64,000 bases of DNA from positions 101,979-165,978 of the forward strand of contig CADBXL010000006.1 of NCBI GenBank assembly GCA_902798615.1. Reading direction: 5' to 3'. The notes beneath the pieces are model-generated. The model was not told the DNA's origin and ran no database searches. It saw only the letters and a program-made list of their open reading frames with translations. Position 1 is the stretch's first letter; the number at the start of each line of letters is the position of its first letter. The translations under genes were made by a program, and so were the position numbers. Source of the stretch: an uncultured Bacteroidales bacterium. Lineage in GTDB: Bacteria; Bacteroidota; Bacteroidia; Bacteroidales; Bacteroidaceae. This document shows positions 45,556-54,539 of the stretch, one piece after another.

Positions 45556-46542
45556 TTGACATTAGAAGAATTTACATCCGATTTCCTGTCATCCTCACCC
45601 CTCATCGAGGTAAAGACAAGCGGCAGTACGGGCACACCAAAGCGTATGCTCGTGGAGAAATCGCGTATGCGTGCTTCTGCAAGAATGACCTGCGACTTCC
45701 TAAATCTGAAAGAAGGCGATACGGCTCTTCTCTGTATGTCTCTCGACTATATCGCAGGTAAGATGATGGTGGTAAGGACTTTGGAAAGAGGACTGAAACT
45801 GATAGATATTCTGCCAAGCGGACACCCGTTTGCCGATATCTCCCTTCAGCAAAATCCCCCCACCTTTGCTGCTATCGTGCCATTACAACTCTATAACACG
45901 CTACTTGTAGAGAAAGAAAGAGAGGCTCTCTCCAAAACAAAACACGTAATAGTGGGAGGAGGAGCTATCAGCGAGGAAGTGGAGAAGCAAATCCGCACAT
46001 TCCCAAACGCGATATGGAGCACTTACGGAATGACCGAGACGCTATCTCATATCGCTATGCGAAGGCTTTCAGGCAAGGACGCATCCGAATGGTACACGCC
46101 AATGCCAGGCGTCAGCCTTTCGCAAGATCCGGACGGTTGTCTTATAATCAACGCACCTGCCTTGAATCCAGAAACGCTGATAACCAATGACATAATAGTC
46201 CTAAGACAAGACGGTACTTTCCGCATAATAGGCAGACGCGATAACGTGATATGCTCTGGTGGGGTTAAACTACAGATTGAAGAGATAGAACGTGAACTTC
46301 ACCCTTTACTTTCTTCTCCGTTTATGATAACGAAAAAGAAAGACACAAAGTTCGGTGAAATCGTGGTTTTACTTACCGAAGGAGACACAGAACAAGCAAA
46401 AGCAGAACTTAGCGAAATGAACAATAAATTCAGCAAGCCCAAACTCATCATCCATATAGACAAACTCCCTCTTACGGAAACAGGAAAGCCTGCAAGAGCA
46501 AAGGCTATGGAATTAGCTTCAAGATCATCGGATTCTTGTTAA
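45556..46542 (+). CDS. menE: o-Succinylbenzoate-CoA ligase, short form
   Basis: 328 aa with a TTG start. ANL-superfamily adenylating enzyme: P-loop VKTSGSTGTPKRML, STYGMTETLSHIA, and C-terminal catalytic Lys in LPLTETGKPARAK. The protein lacks the first ~120 residues of longer MenE proteins, as in other Bacteroidetes. Activates o-succinylbenzoate as the CoA thioester used by MenB. Confidence 0.9.
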   Translation: MTLEEFTSDFLSSSPLIEVKTSGSTGTPKRMLVEKSRMRASARMTCDFLNLKEGDTALLCMSLDYIAGKMMVVRTLERGLKLIDILPSGHPFADISLQQNPPTFAAIVPLQLYNTLLVEKEREALSKTKHVIVGGGAISEEVEKQIRTFPNAIWSTYGMTETLSHIAMRRLSGKDASEWYTPMPGVSLSQDPDGCLIINAPALNPETLITNDIIVLRQDGTFRIIGRRDNVICSGGVKLQIEEIERELHPLLSSPFMITKKKDTKFGEIVVLLTEGDTEQAKAELSEMNNKFSKPKLIIHIDKLPLTETGKPARAKAMELASRSSDSC

Positions 46543-46562
46543 TCAATAACAAATAAAAAGGA

Positions 46563-46765
46563 AAATCGTTCCTTGAAACTCCGAGGTTTCTCCATCGTTA
46601 CTCCATCGCATCTCCATCGTTACTCCATCGAAACGATGGACTTGATATGGAGTTGATATGGAGTAACGATGGAGTATCTACGGAGGAAAAGCGAAAAAAC
46701 AACGGAGTTTCTTACAAGGGAAAGCCCATGTTCTTAGGGTGAAGAATCAAGAAAGAGTATAGAAA
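46563..46765. repeat. R5 element (ctccatcg / cgatggag words)
   Basis: Several actccatcg words are followed by cgatggag words and gtatctacggagg. Beyond it the sequence agtttcttacaagggaaagc, ccatgtt and gaatcaagaaagag matches the flanks of the R5 copies at 58330-58510 and 60215-60385 in the Rhs array. This is the only copy outside the array. Confidence 0.8.
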
Positions 46766-46792
46766 TTTAGAAAGAACAATATCTATGAGATA

Positions 46793-47098
46793 CTATTTCC
46801 CGACATATTCAACAATATTTGTGCCTTCAAAATTATATTTCACCCACATTCTATCACCTATGCAAAATACTACATGTCCTATTTTTTTGTCGTATTTGTA
46901 AATATATGGCCAATCATAACGATAGATTGTACTGTCTTTGCCTCCTATTGAGAATACTAATACATCTTCATATCCTTTCTTGAAAATGTAATCATTGTAT
47001 TTCCACAACTTATATTTAGACACATGCATATTGCTATTGTTATAAACAACAATACCAATTAGAATAAATACAATCGAGAGCGTCAATATCTTTTTCAT
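46793..47098 (-). CDS. Small membrane-anchored or exported protein
   Basis: 101 aa. An N-terminal hydrophobic segment (ILTLSIVFILIGIVVY) is followed by a basic, Tyr-rich soluble part. No family recognised. As in the Rhs array, a minus-strand small gene is followed by an R5 element, so it may be an orphan immunity-type gene moved with that element (inference). Base composition is more A/T-rich than the flanking men and amidase genes. Confidence 0.55.
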   Translation of the reverse strand: MKKILTLSIVFILIGIVVYNNSNMHVSKYKLWKYNDYIFKKGYEDVLVFSIGGKDSTIYRYDWPYIYKYDKKIGHVVFCIGDRMWVKYNFEGTNIVEYVGK

Positions 47099-47254
47099 AT
47101 TTGATTGTTATTTCACAACAGGAATTTCATTTTTCTAGGGCAAAAGTAAACAAAAAAATCAATACAACACCCAAAAACGAAAAAAAACTTTGGCTGTTTT
47201 TTCTTTACACATAACAAGAGTGTCAAGACCAAGGTACTAATTTTCGTGAAATAA

Positions 47255-47286
47255 TTTGGATGATTGAAAACTTATTTGTAATTTTG
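47255..47286 (+). promoter_or_regulatory. Bacteroidetes-type promoter
   Basis: TTTG at 47255-47258, 20 bases, TAATTTTG at 47279-47286. It drives the gene at 47396 after a ~100-base leader that contains small hairpins. Confidence 0.75.
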
Positions 47287-47395
47287 CACTCGATAATCAG
47301 AGACGTGCGCCAACCTTGAGGGTTGACAAGCACTATTTTCTTCGTGCGAGGATGCTGTGCACGTTGCAACATATTTTGCAAAATACAACTTTTTT

Positions 47396-47878
47396 ATGAC
47401 ATACGATAGCGATATCAACATAGTAGTGGAGCGTCCTGACGTTCTGGAATGTGATGTAGTGCGTTTCCAGAACAACAAGGAGAAATGGGTGGCCTTTGTC
47501 GGGTTGCTCGACGGACGTCCCTACGAGATTTTCACAGGCATTCAGGATGACGAGGAAGGCATAGTATTGCCTAAGAATGTTGTCAATGGCAAGATTATAC
47601 GCCAGACAAATCCAGACGGTACACACCGCTATGACTTCCAGTTTGAGAACCGCAAAGGTTACAAGACAACCGTTGAGGGACTCTCAGAGAAATTCAACCC
47701 TGATTGTTGGAACTATGCGAAACTGTTCTCTGGGGTTCTTCGCTACCACATGCCTATTCCACTGGTTGTCAAGCTTATAGAGTCGCTCACCTTCAAGGAA
47801 GAGATGCTCAATATGTGGAAAAATGGTGTTGCTCGTGCCCTGAAGAAATATATTCCAGGGGAGAATGTTGAAAATTAA
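47396..47878 (+). CDS. Stand-alone protein resembling the C-terminal part of class II ribonucleotide reductase
   Basis: 160 aa from ATG 47396; a GTG at 47357 is less likely. The sequence VERPDVLECDVVRFQNNKEKWVAFVGLLDGRPYEIFTG (given in two parts: up to VVRFQNN, then KEKWVAFVG), KFNPDCWNYAKLFSGVLRY and NMWKNGVARALKKYI resembles, from memory, the segment before the terminal zinc ribbon of Bacteroidetes adenosylcobalamin-dependent NrdJ/NrdZ. Here it has its own promoter, no catalytic domain and no zinc ribbon. It could be a fragment left by gene loss or a regulatory or adaptor domain kept in its own right. Confidence 0.5.
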   Translation: MTYDSDINIVVERPDVLECDVVRFQNNKEKWVAFVGLLDGRPYEIFTGIQDDEEGIVLPKNVVNGKIIRQTNPDGTHRYDFQFENRKGYKTTVEGLSEKFNPDCWNYAKLFSGVLRYHMPIPLVVKLIESLTFKEEMLNMWKNGVARALKKYIPGENVEN

Positions 47879-47919
47879 AAAAGTTTAGTGTTTAGAGCTT
47901 AGTGTTTAGAGTTGGGAAG

Positions 47920-49617
47920 ATGACACGCAGGTCTTTAATCTCATTCATATTAATACTTTGTGCCGCAGTCGCTATGGCTGCCGGCAAGCGCAAGTTCACG
48001 CTTGTGATAGACCCCGGACACGGAGGACATGACGTGGGTGCGATGGGAAAATTCTCAAAGGAGAAGGACATCAACCTACGAACAGCCCTTGCCTTTGGCA
48101 AATACGTGGAGCGTAACTGTAATGATGTGAAAGTGATTTACACACGTAAGACCGATGTATTCGTAACGCTTCATGGACGTGCAGAGATAGCCAATAAGGC
48201 AAAGGCCGACCTTTTTATCTCCATCCACACCAACTCACTTCCCGGCAAGAAGATTTCACGCGGTCTTGAGACATATACACTCGGTATGCACCGAGCTGCA
48301 GATAATCTTGATGTGGCTAAGCGAGAGAACTCCGTTATCCTTGTGGAGAAGGACTACAAGAAGCACTATGAGGGCTTTGACCCAAACTCTTCCGAGAGCT
48401 ATATCATCTTCGAGTTCCTCCAGGATCACAATATGGCTAAGAGCGTTGAACTGGCGAAACTTGTGCAGTCAAACGTGTGTGCTACAGCCAACCGTCCAAA
48501 CAAGGGCGTAAAACAGGCTGGATTCCTCGTACTACGTGAGACCTCTATGCCAAGTTGTCTTATAGAGCTCGGTTTCATCTCTACAAGCGATGAGGAGAGA
48601 TTCCTCAACAACGAGACTCATGTCGATGAAATGGCACGAGGCATCTATCAGGCTTTCGTAAAGTACAAGAACCATTATGTTAATGGATCGCCTTCCTCGA
48701 CAAAGGCTCCAAGTCAATTAGAAGAACCTCAGCAGTTGGAGCCGGAATTAGAGATAAGGGAGGTCGTAAACATGAAGCCACAGCCAGTTCCAAGCGAGTT
48801 GGAAATAGGTCAACTGCAAGCAGCCGTTCCAACAATAAACGAGCCACTAAGACCAAGTCAAAGACCAAATCAAAGTCAGGCTCAAAGTCAGGTTCAAAGG
48901 CAAAATCAAAATCTGGCTCAAAATCAGCCTCTAAGACCAAGTCTAAGTCAGGCTCAAAAGCCAAATCAAGATCTGGTTCAAAGTCAAAATCAACAGCTAA
49001 GGCCAAGTCAAGGTCAGGCTCAAAGTCAAAATCCTCAGGTAAGAAAAGAGCCAGAACTTCCTAAGGCTCAGACTTTACCTCAGCAAATACAGCCAAAGCC
49101 TGCTGAACAGCCTAAGGCTCAGACTTTGCCACAGCAACTGCAGCCAAAGCCAGCACAGCAGCCTCAGGTGAAGCCTCTTCCACAGGAACTGCCACAAGCT
49201 ACTGTTCAGAAACCTAAGGTAGAGCCAACTCCTGCGCCAAAGGCAGAGCCAAAGCCAATAGCCAAGGCAGAACCGGCACAACAGGTTTCTGCTACCAAGC
49301 CAAGGACAGCAACAAAGCCGACTACCAATAATGCTCCTGTAGGTGCACCTGTATTCAAGATACAGATATTCATATCCGAGAAAATTCTTGACCCAAGCGA
49401 CTCTCGTCTCAAAGGTGAAGAGCCTAACTACTACAAGGAAGGCAGGGTATTCAAATACACATTGGGAGCCACAACCGACTATGAAGAAATAGTTCAGTTG
49501 CGCAAGGACATTGCTGGTAAGTTCCCAGGATGCTTCATCGTTGCATTCAAGAATGGCGAGAAAGTATTGAACATCAACGACGCAATCATCGAGTACAAGT
49601 TGAATAAGAGAAGATAA
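47920..49617 (+). CDS. N-acetylmuramoyl-L-alanine amidase with long low-complexity linker
   Basis: 565 aa from ATG 47920. Signal peptide SLISFILILCAAVAMAAG, then an Amidase_3 zinc domain with VIDPGHGGHDVGA (zinc His), later ISIHTNSL (zinc His), and the catalytic Glu in SCLIELGFIS, ending near residue 255. A ~230-residue Gln/Pro/Ser-rich linker follows (RPSQ, QAQSQ, KAQTLPQQ units), then a C-terminal domain (VFKIQIFIS ... VAFKNGEK) typical of Bacteroidetes cell-wall amidases. It cleaves peptide stems from peptidoglycan in the periplasm. Codon use in 48684-49061 is odd; see findings. Probably cotranscribed with the MCE gene. Confidence 0.92.
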   Translation: MTRRSLISFILILCAAVAMAAGKRKFTLVIDPGHGGHDVGAMGKFSKEKDINLRTALAFGKYVERNCNDVKVIYTRKTDVFVTLHGRAEIANKAKADLFISIHTNSLPGKKISRGLETYTLGMHRAADNLDVAKRENSVILVEKDYKKHYEGFDPNSSESYIIFEFLQDHNMAKSVELAKLVQSNVCATANRPNKGVKQAGFLVLRETSMPSCLIELGFISTSDEERFLNNETHVDEMARGIYQAFVKYKNHYVNGSPSSTKAPSQLEEPQQLEPELEIREVVNMKPQPVPSELEIGQLQAAVPTINEPLRPSQRPNQSQAQSQVQRQNQNLAQNQPLRPSLSQAQKPNQDLVQSQNQQLRPSQGQAQSQNPQVRKEPELPKAQTLPQQIQPKPAEQPKAQTLPQQLQPKPAQQPQVKPLPQELPQATVQKPKVEPTPAPKAEPKPIAKAEPAQQVSATKPRTATKPTTNNAPVGAPVFKIQIFISEKILDPSDSRLKGEEPNYYKEGRVFKYTLGATTDYEEIVQLRKDIAGKFPGCFIVAFKNGEKVLNINDAIIEYKLNKRR

Positions 49618-49639
49618 AAAAAGAAAAAGAAATACAACA

Positions 49640-50539
49640 GTGAAATATTTTACAAAAGAAGTAAAGATTGCCCTTGTGGCAATAGTCGGTTTGGTTCTTC
49701 TATACTTTGGAATGAACTTCCTCAAGGGCCAATCGCTCTTCGCGTCAGATAACATCTACATAGTTGAATTTGATAATGCAGAAGGTCTTTCCGGAGCCGC
49801 TCCTATCTATGCCGACGGCTATCGCATTGGTACGGTACTGGATACAAAATACGATTATCAGCGTCATGTCATCGTGGCAAGAGCCGATGTTGACAAGGCC
49901 CTGCACCTTCCTGTAGGTACAACAGCAGAGATAAGTACCGACCTTATGGGTAACTCTCGCGTGAACCTCATCCTTGCAGGAACACCCGACAATCTGCTCA
50001 AACCGGGCGACATTATCAAGGGCGCTGTTTCAGAAGGAGCTTTAGGACAGGTCAAGGCAATGGTTCCTGCCATTGAGCAGATGCTTCCAAAGCTCGATAG
50101 CATTCTTGCATCAATCAATATGCTTTTGGCTGATCCAGCCCTTGCTAACACGCTCCATAACGCACAGAAGATAACCGACAATCTCACGGTATCAACAAGG
50201 GAACTGAACAAGATGCTTGCAGACCTCAACCAGCGTGTTCCTGGTATTGCAGAAAAAGCTGACGCAACTCTTGCCAACACAGAAAAGCTCACAGGCAATC
50301 TCGCAGCCCTCGACCTTGCAGGCACAATGGCTAAGGTTGACAAGACACTTGCAAACGTAGAGACCCTCACAAAGACCCTCAACTCACGTGAAGGAACCGT
50401 AGGTCTCCTACTCCACGACAAAGGACTCTACAACAATATGACAGCCACAATGGCAGCAGCAGACTCCCTGCTTGTTGACCTCAAGGCTCATCCTAAGAGA
50501 TACGTACATTTTTCACTCTTCGGAAGGAAAGATAAATAA
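49640..50539 (+). CDS. MlaD/MCE family lipid-transport protein
   Basis: 299 aa, GTG start, 22 bases after the amidase. One N-terminal membrane helix (VKIALVAIVGLVLLYFGMNFL) anchors an MCE domain (VEFDNAEGLSGAAPIYADGYRIGTVLD in part), followed by a helical tail (DNLTVSTRELNKMLADLNQRV). MCE proteins bind lipids between the inner and outer membranes; the usual MlaE/MlaF partners are not in the window. The ami-mce order is common in Bacteroidetes. Confidence 0.92.
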   Translation: MKYFTKEVKIALVAIVGLVLLYFGMNFLKGQSLFASDNIYIVEFDNAEGLSGAAPIYADGYRIGTVLDTKYDYQRHVIVARADVDKALHLPVGTTAEISTDLMGNSRVNLILAGTPDNLLKPGDIIKGAVSEGALGQVKAMVPAIEQMLPKLDSILASINMLLADPALANTLHNAQKITDNLTVSTRELNKMLADLNQRVPGIAEKADATLANTEKLTGNLAALDLAGTMAKVDKTLANVETLTKTLNSREGTVGLLLHDKGLYNNMTATMAAADSLLVDLKAHPKRYVHFSLFGRKDK

Positions 50540-50597
50540 TTGACATTATCTTTTCTCGCTTTTAATTTTCAATATCACGCCCCAAACCAGCGGCTAT

Positions 50598-50656
50598 ACT
50601 AACATATCCCTCGCCCAACGGGAGAGGGTGTCCGCAGGACGGGTGAGGGGCCTTTA
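50598..50656. repeat. R1-type repeat upstream of dnaA
   Basis: ccctcgcccaacgggagagg, gtgtccgcaggacgggtgagg and ggcc: a half-element similar to the right arm at 24087-24133. It occupies most of the gap between the MCE gene and dnaA. Confidence 0.7.
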
Positions 50657-50669
50657 ATTAAATCCTAAC

Positions 50670-52145
50670 GTGCAAAATCCACGTGCCCAATGGGCAAGCT
50701 GCCAGAAATACTTTGAACAGAATATAGAGGCGAACGAGTACGAAAGATGGTTTTCTCCTATTGAATTTGAGTCATATACGCCAGCCACATGTACTCTTGT
50801 GCTGCGCGTGCCAAGCGACTATGTTGCTCAATACATAGAGAAGAACTACATCGAGCACCTCCGTATTGCAATAAGTAATACATTCGGCAGAATACGATTA
50901 CAATGGCATACTATCATCGTCAAGAAGGAAGATAACATTGCCAAAGACACCTCTACACTTCAGCAAAAGCGTAGAGGGAATGGCTATGGCTATACCTCTG
51001 ATAGTGCCGTTGACACGGAAACTCCCGACGGTATTGCCAAGGCAGCACTTGCATCCGACAAGGCGCAAGATCTTATTCAGGCTCCAGGTTCTATCGTAAC
51101 CACTCACCTTCCGGAAATAGACTCACAGCTCAACCTGCACCAGACATTCTCTAACTATGTGGAAGGTGAATCAAATAAGCTCTGCCGTTCTGTCGGCCTA
51201 AGCATAGCCGAACACCCACAAGGCACACAGTTCAACCCTCTGTTTATCTACGGACCTTCTGGTTGTGGCAAGACCCATCTTGTCAACGCCATCGGTGTTC
51301 GTTGCAAGGAGATGTACCCAAACAAGCGAGTGCTCTATGTCAGCGCCCGAATCTTTCAGGTACAATATAGCAATGCTACAATGCAAAGCAAAATCAATGA
51401 TTTCATCGGTTTCTACCAAACCATTGATATGCTTATCGTTGATGACGTGCAGGAATGGCTAACGTCAACAAAGACACAGGAGACATTCTTCCATATCTTC
51501 AACCACCTATTCCGAACATCCAAGCACATCATACTCGTAAGTGACCGTCCACCCGTTCAGCTCAGCGGAATGATGGACCGTCTCATCACACGATTCTCTT
51601 GCGGAGTAGTGGCTGAGATGGAAAAGCCTAACGTACAGTTATGCGTGGATATCCTTAAACGTAAGATTCAGCGTGACGGACTACACATTCCGGAAAACGT
51701 CATCACCTATATTGCCGAAAACGCAAATGGTAGCGTGCGCGAGATACAAGGCATCATAAACTCGCTCATGGCTTATAGCATAACGTACAACTGCAACATC
51801 GATTTGAAGTTCGTTGAGCGAATTGTAATGCGAGCTGTGAAAACTGACAATCAAGCCCTTACCATCGATGATATCATCCGCATCATCAGCGCACACTATG
51901 ATGTAACCGAGCAACAAGTCAAGGGACGTCTGCGCAAACGCGAGATTGTGCTACCTCGTCAGGTTATCATGTATCTTGCCGACAAGCATATACGTATGCC
52001 GGCATCCCGCATAGGCAGATGCGTAGGCGGCAGAGACCACTCCACGGTCATCCACAGCATACGTCTCGTAACGGAAAAGATGCAACAAGACAAGGATTTC
52101 TGTTGCGAGATACAAGCATTAGAACAGGAATTAGGCATTAAGTGA
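50670..52145 (+). CDS. dnaA: Chromosomal replication initiator DnaA
   Basis: 491 aa with a GTG start. Domain I at about 1-90 (QWASCQKYFEQNIEANEYERWF), a flexible domain II, an AAA+ domain III with Walker A GPSGCGKT (about 194-201), Walker B MLIVDDVQEW and sensor motifs, and domain IV with the DNA-contact signature GGRDHSTVIHSI. Binds DnaA boxes and melts oriC. No DnaA-box cluster or oriC-like A/T region stands out in the gaps on either side. The stop codon is embedded in the terminator stem. Confidence 0.97.
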   Translation: MQNPRAQWASCQKYFEQNIEANEYERWFSPIEFESYTPATCTLVLRVPSDYVAQYIEKNYIEHLRIAISNTFGRIRLQWHTIIVKKEDNIAKDTSTLQQKRRGNGYGYTSDSAVDTETPDGIAKAALASDKAQDLIQAPGSIVTTHLPEIDSQLNLHQTFSNYVEGESNKLCRSVGLSIAEHPQGTQFNPLFIYGPSGCGKTHLVNAIGVRCKEMYPNKRVLYVSARIFQVQYSNATMQSKINDFIGFYQTIDMLIVDDVQEWLTSTKTQETFFHIFNHLFRTSKHIILVSDRPPVQLSGMMDRLITRFSCGVVAEMEKPNVQLCVDILKRKIQRDGLHIPENVITYIAENANGSVREIQGIINSLMAYSITYNCNIDLKFVERIVMRAVKTDNQALTIDDIIRIISAHYDVTEQQVKGRLRKREIVLPRQVIMYLADKHIRMPASRIGRCVGGRDHSTVIHSIRLVTEKMQQDKDFCCEIQALEQELGIK

Positions 52146-52178
52146 TAAGATTGATTTCTCAGTTTTATCACTTTTTTC
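52140..52178 (+). terminator. Rho-independent terminator of dnaA
   Basis: AAGTGATAA (overlapping the TGA stop) pairs with TTATCACTT, followed by a T-rich tract. Confidence 0.75.
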
Positions 52179-52239
52179 TTCTCTATAATTGCCCTCTATA
52201 TACCTCCCAAGCAAGTCCCTTGCAAATCCTATGTAAGTC

Positions 52240-52318
52240 CCATTTTTCTCCCATTATAGGGAACGGACTTACAACGGACCTATAACGGACTTACAACGGA
52301 CCTGAGAGGGAGGTGAAA
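52240..52318. repeat. acggacttac / acggacctat short-word repeat
   Basis: Four tandem words of the form acggac(tt/ct)(ac/at)a are followed by gagggaggtgaaa. Related to 16347-16390 and 11380-11410. Confidence 0.6.
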
Positions 52319-52356
52319 ATTTTAACCTTCTTTCGTGATTTCCGCGTTCAGAATAT

Positions 52357-52583
52357 TTTTTTCGCGAGAGTTTTTAGATAGGGGGGTGCACTTTTGCCCA
52401 TTTTTAGGTATAACACCCTGACAGTCAGGAGATAACGGAGCGTGCACCCCTCCCCTAAAGTACACCTATGAAAAGAAAGATTTCGGGGGGGGTGCACGCA
52501 ACGTAAATCACTGGTAATCAGTAGGCATAAGGGCAAAAACAAGCAAAAGTGCACCCCCCTATCTAAAAACTCTCGCGAAAAAT
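52357..52583. repeat. Large palindrome with nested GTGCACCCC words
   Basis: Perfect 40-bp terminal arms (52359-52398 and 52543-52582) contain cgcgagagtttttagatagg, then ggggtgcacttttgc. Inside are two more GTGCACCCC words in inverted orientation (about 52443 and 52490). The architecture matches the 15825-16260 element although the word differs. Non-coding. Confidence 0.85.
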
Positions 52584-52624
52584 TATAGACTATCGGGGAT
52601 TGCAAATAAACGTATGTAAGCGAG

Positions 52625-52832
52625 TAAAGGGCTGAAAGCCCGACACCTAAAAGGGCAGTCCGCAAGGGCTGTTATATTGAATGTAGTTGATTTTTGAGGT
52701 CTGTAGGACCGACACCTATTGTATTCAGGTGTCGCACCTACAGCGCTCTTTAATCACACTCCGTATAATGGTAGCGCTCGCGCACTACCCTATTATGTGT
52801 CACCTCTTCGAGGTTCGTCGCTTACGGAAACA
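52625..52832. repeat. REP-like dispersed repeat (aggtgtcg type)
   Basis: Blocks gcccgacacct, gggctgttata, aggtctgtaggaccgacacct, caggtgtcgcacctacagcgc and tgtcacctcttcgagg. Same family and block order as 17955-18155 (there in part inverted). Ends at the BspA-like stop. Confidence 0.65.
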
Positions 52833-52834
52833 GA

Positions 52835-54346
52835 TTACTTTATCACCACTTTCTTTCCGTTCTTGATATACAAACCAGACTTTAGATTCTTTTCATTCAC
52901 CATCCTACCGTTCAAGTCATAGACAGGTGAATTGTCATTAGTCATTCTCAACTCCTTAATACCAGTTACTTCATCATGGAAATCAAATGTTATTGACGTT
53001 ATCTTTGAACCAAGTGTACCGCCATCTATGTAAACATACATTTGGAATGGAGTAACATTTGTAACAGAACCGAATGAACCATTAGTAAATAATGTGCAAT
53101 ATCGGTTACTTTCAAGATTTTTGAGTTGAGAGTATGTACCTCCAATCCTTATCTTTACATCTGTATTCTGCGTAAGTGCCCCACTAACGCCATCAAAATT
53201 ATATATCTTAACGTTTGATGGTGTTGGATTAGGAGTAGACTCATCGAATGAAACATCCGCACAATTCTCAAGTAAAACATTTGATTTCTGACATTTTGCC
53301 ACGAAAGCCTGTCCCGATTTTATGATAGCATTGTTATTCACTTCATCAAGAAGCATAAGAAGTTCCCCGGAAGATTTTAAAAGTCCTATATTCAATGGCA
53401 CATATACCTTCGAGAAAACATCAGTCGTCTTACTTAGGTCAATGTCGAATGGAATACAGAATGTAGCATAGTCGCCAACTAACATATTGTTCCTGCTCAA
53501 AGATACTTTTTCTTTTTTATAATATCCTTTTGTCAAATCAGAATTCTTATCTGTAAGAGTTAGAGCAAGAGTTTGATCATTAGAAATGGGAAGATCATTA
53601 GAAATGGGAAGAATATTAGAAAAATCTTTCCATTGAATTGCTTCTTTATATGCATTTATACTGTTGGTAGGAACATAGACAGGAATGGATTTGTTGATAT
53701 CGTAAAAGCATTTGTCGTAACAACTTGGAGGTGTACTTGCTTCACAAATGATTAAGTCGAGCCCTCTGCACTCTGCGAATGCCTCACCTCCAATATTTGT
53801 CACGGAATTAGGGATAGTGAGGGAGGCAAGACTAGAGCAACCATAGAAAGCAAACTCTCCAATACTCGTCACGGAATTAGGGATGGTGACGGAGGTAAGA
53901 CCTGAGCAGTAACCGAAAGCAGAATATCCAATACTCGTCACGGAATTAGGGATGGTGACGGAGGTAAGACCTGAGCAACCACAGAAAGCCCACATTCCAA
54001 TACTCGTCACGGAATTAGGGATGGTGACGGAGGTAAGACCTGAGCAATTATGGAAAGCACTCTCTCCAATACTCGTCACGGAATTAGGGATGGTGACGGA
54101 GGTAAGACCTGAGCAATTATAGAAAGCCCACTTTCCGATACTCGTCACGGAATTAGGGATGGTGACGGAGGTAAGACCTGAGCAACCACGGAAAGCTAAA
54201 TCTCCTATTCCTTTTGTACCATCCTTTATGTCTATTTTTGTATTTGAAGGCATGATACCTTTATATGCATAAAGAACTTTACCAGCATAGACTACACCGT
54301 CAGGCTGGTTGTCATACCATTTTGAACCAGAGTATCTGCAAATTAT
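52835..54346 (-). pseudogene. 5'-truncated BspA-like leucine-rich repeat protein gene
   Basis: The frame is open from an upstream stop at 54347-54349 and has no signal peptide. It enters in the middle of a unit (SGSKWYDNQPDGVVYAG, then KVLYAYKGIMPSNT), typical of the interior of BspA-like proteins; ATG 54253 gives 472 aa but is not a natural start. Six to seven LRR_5 units of 23 residues (CSGLTSVTIPNSVTSIG...) follow, near-identical at DNA level with a 69-bp period (about 53800-54200). The C terminus ends VYDLNGRMVNEKNLKSGLYI, like the Bacteroidetes type IX sorting domains. The 5' part was probably lost when the Rhs island formed. Confidence 0.8.
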
Positions 54347-54539
54347 TTAATATCAATGATTTGTACTTTAAACGGTAGAAAAGCTCCGACGTGGATTCTG
54401 GAAAAAACGCAAAAGAGAAAGATTTAACGTTTTTAACTTTTACATACCACAGGAATCATGGATTTGTGCATTTTTTCTCGTAAATAGAGTTTTTCAACTG
54501 TTGTCTCAATATATTGCACTTTGGGGCTGTTGTCTATAT

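Noticed and set aside
48680-49006. Minus-strand open frame with FEPD-type repeats opposite the amidase linker
   Set aside because: Mirror of the repetitive linker; no promoter, no start context and no family resemblance.
50540-52830. Origin of replication beside dnaA
   Set aside because: No cluster of TTATCCACA-like boxes or A/T-rich unwinding region was seen in the gaps flanking dnaA; they hold R1, palindromic and REP-like repeats instead.
53800-54200. Regular ~69-bp direct repeats that could be taken for a CRISPR array
   Set aside because: The units are in frame and encode 23-residue LRR_5 repeats of the BspA-like gene; there are no unique spacers of constant length and no cas genes.
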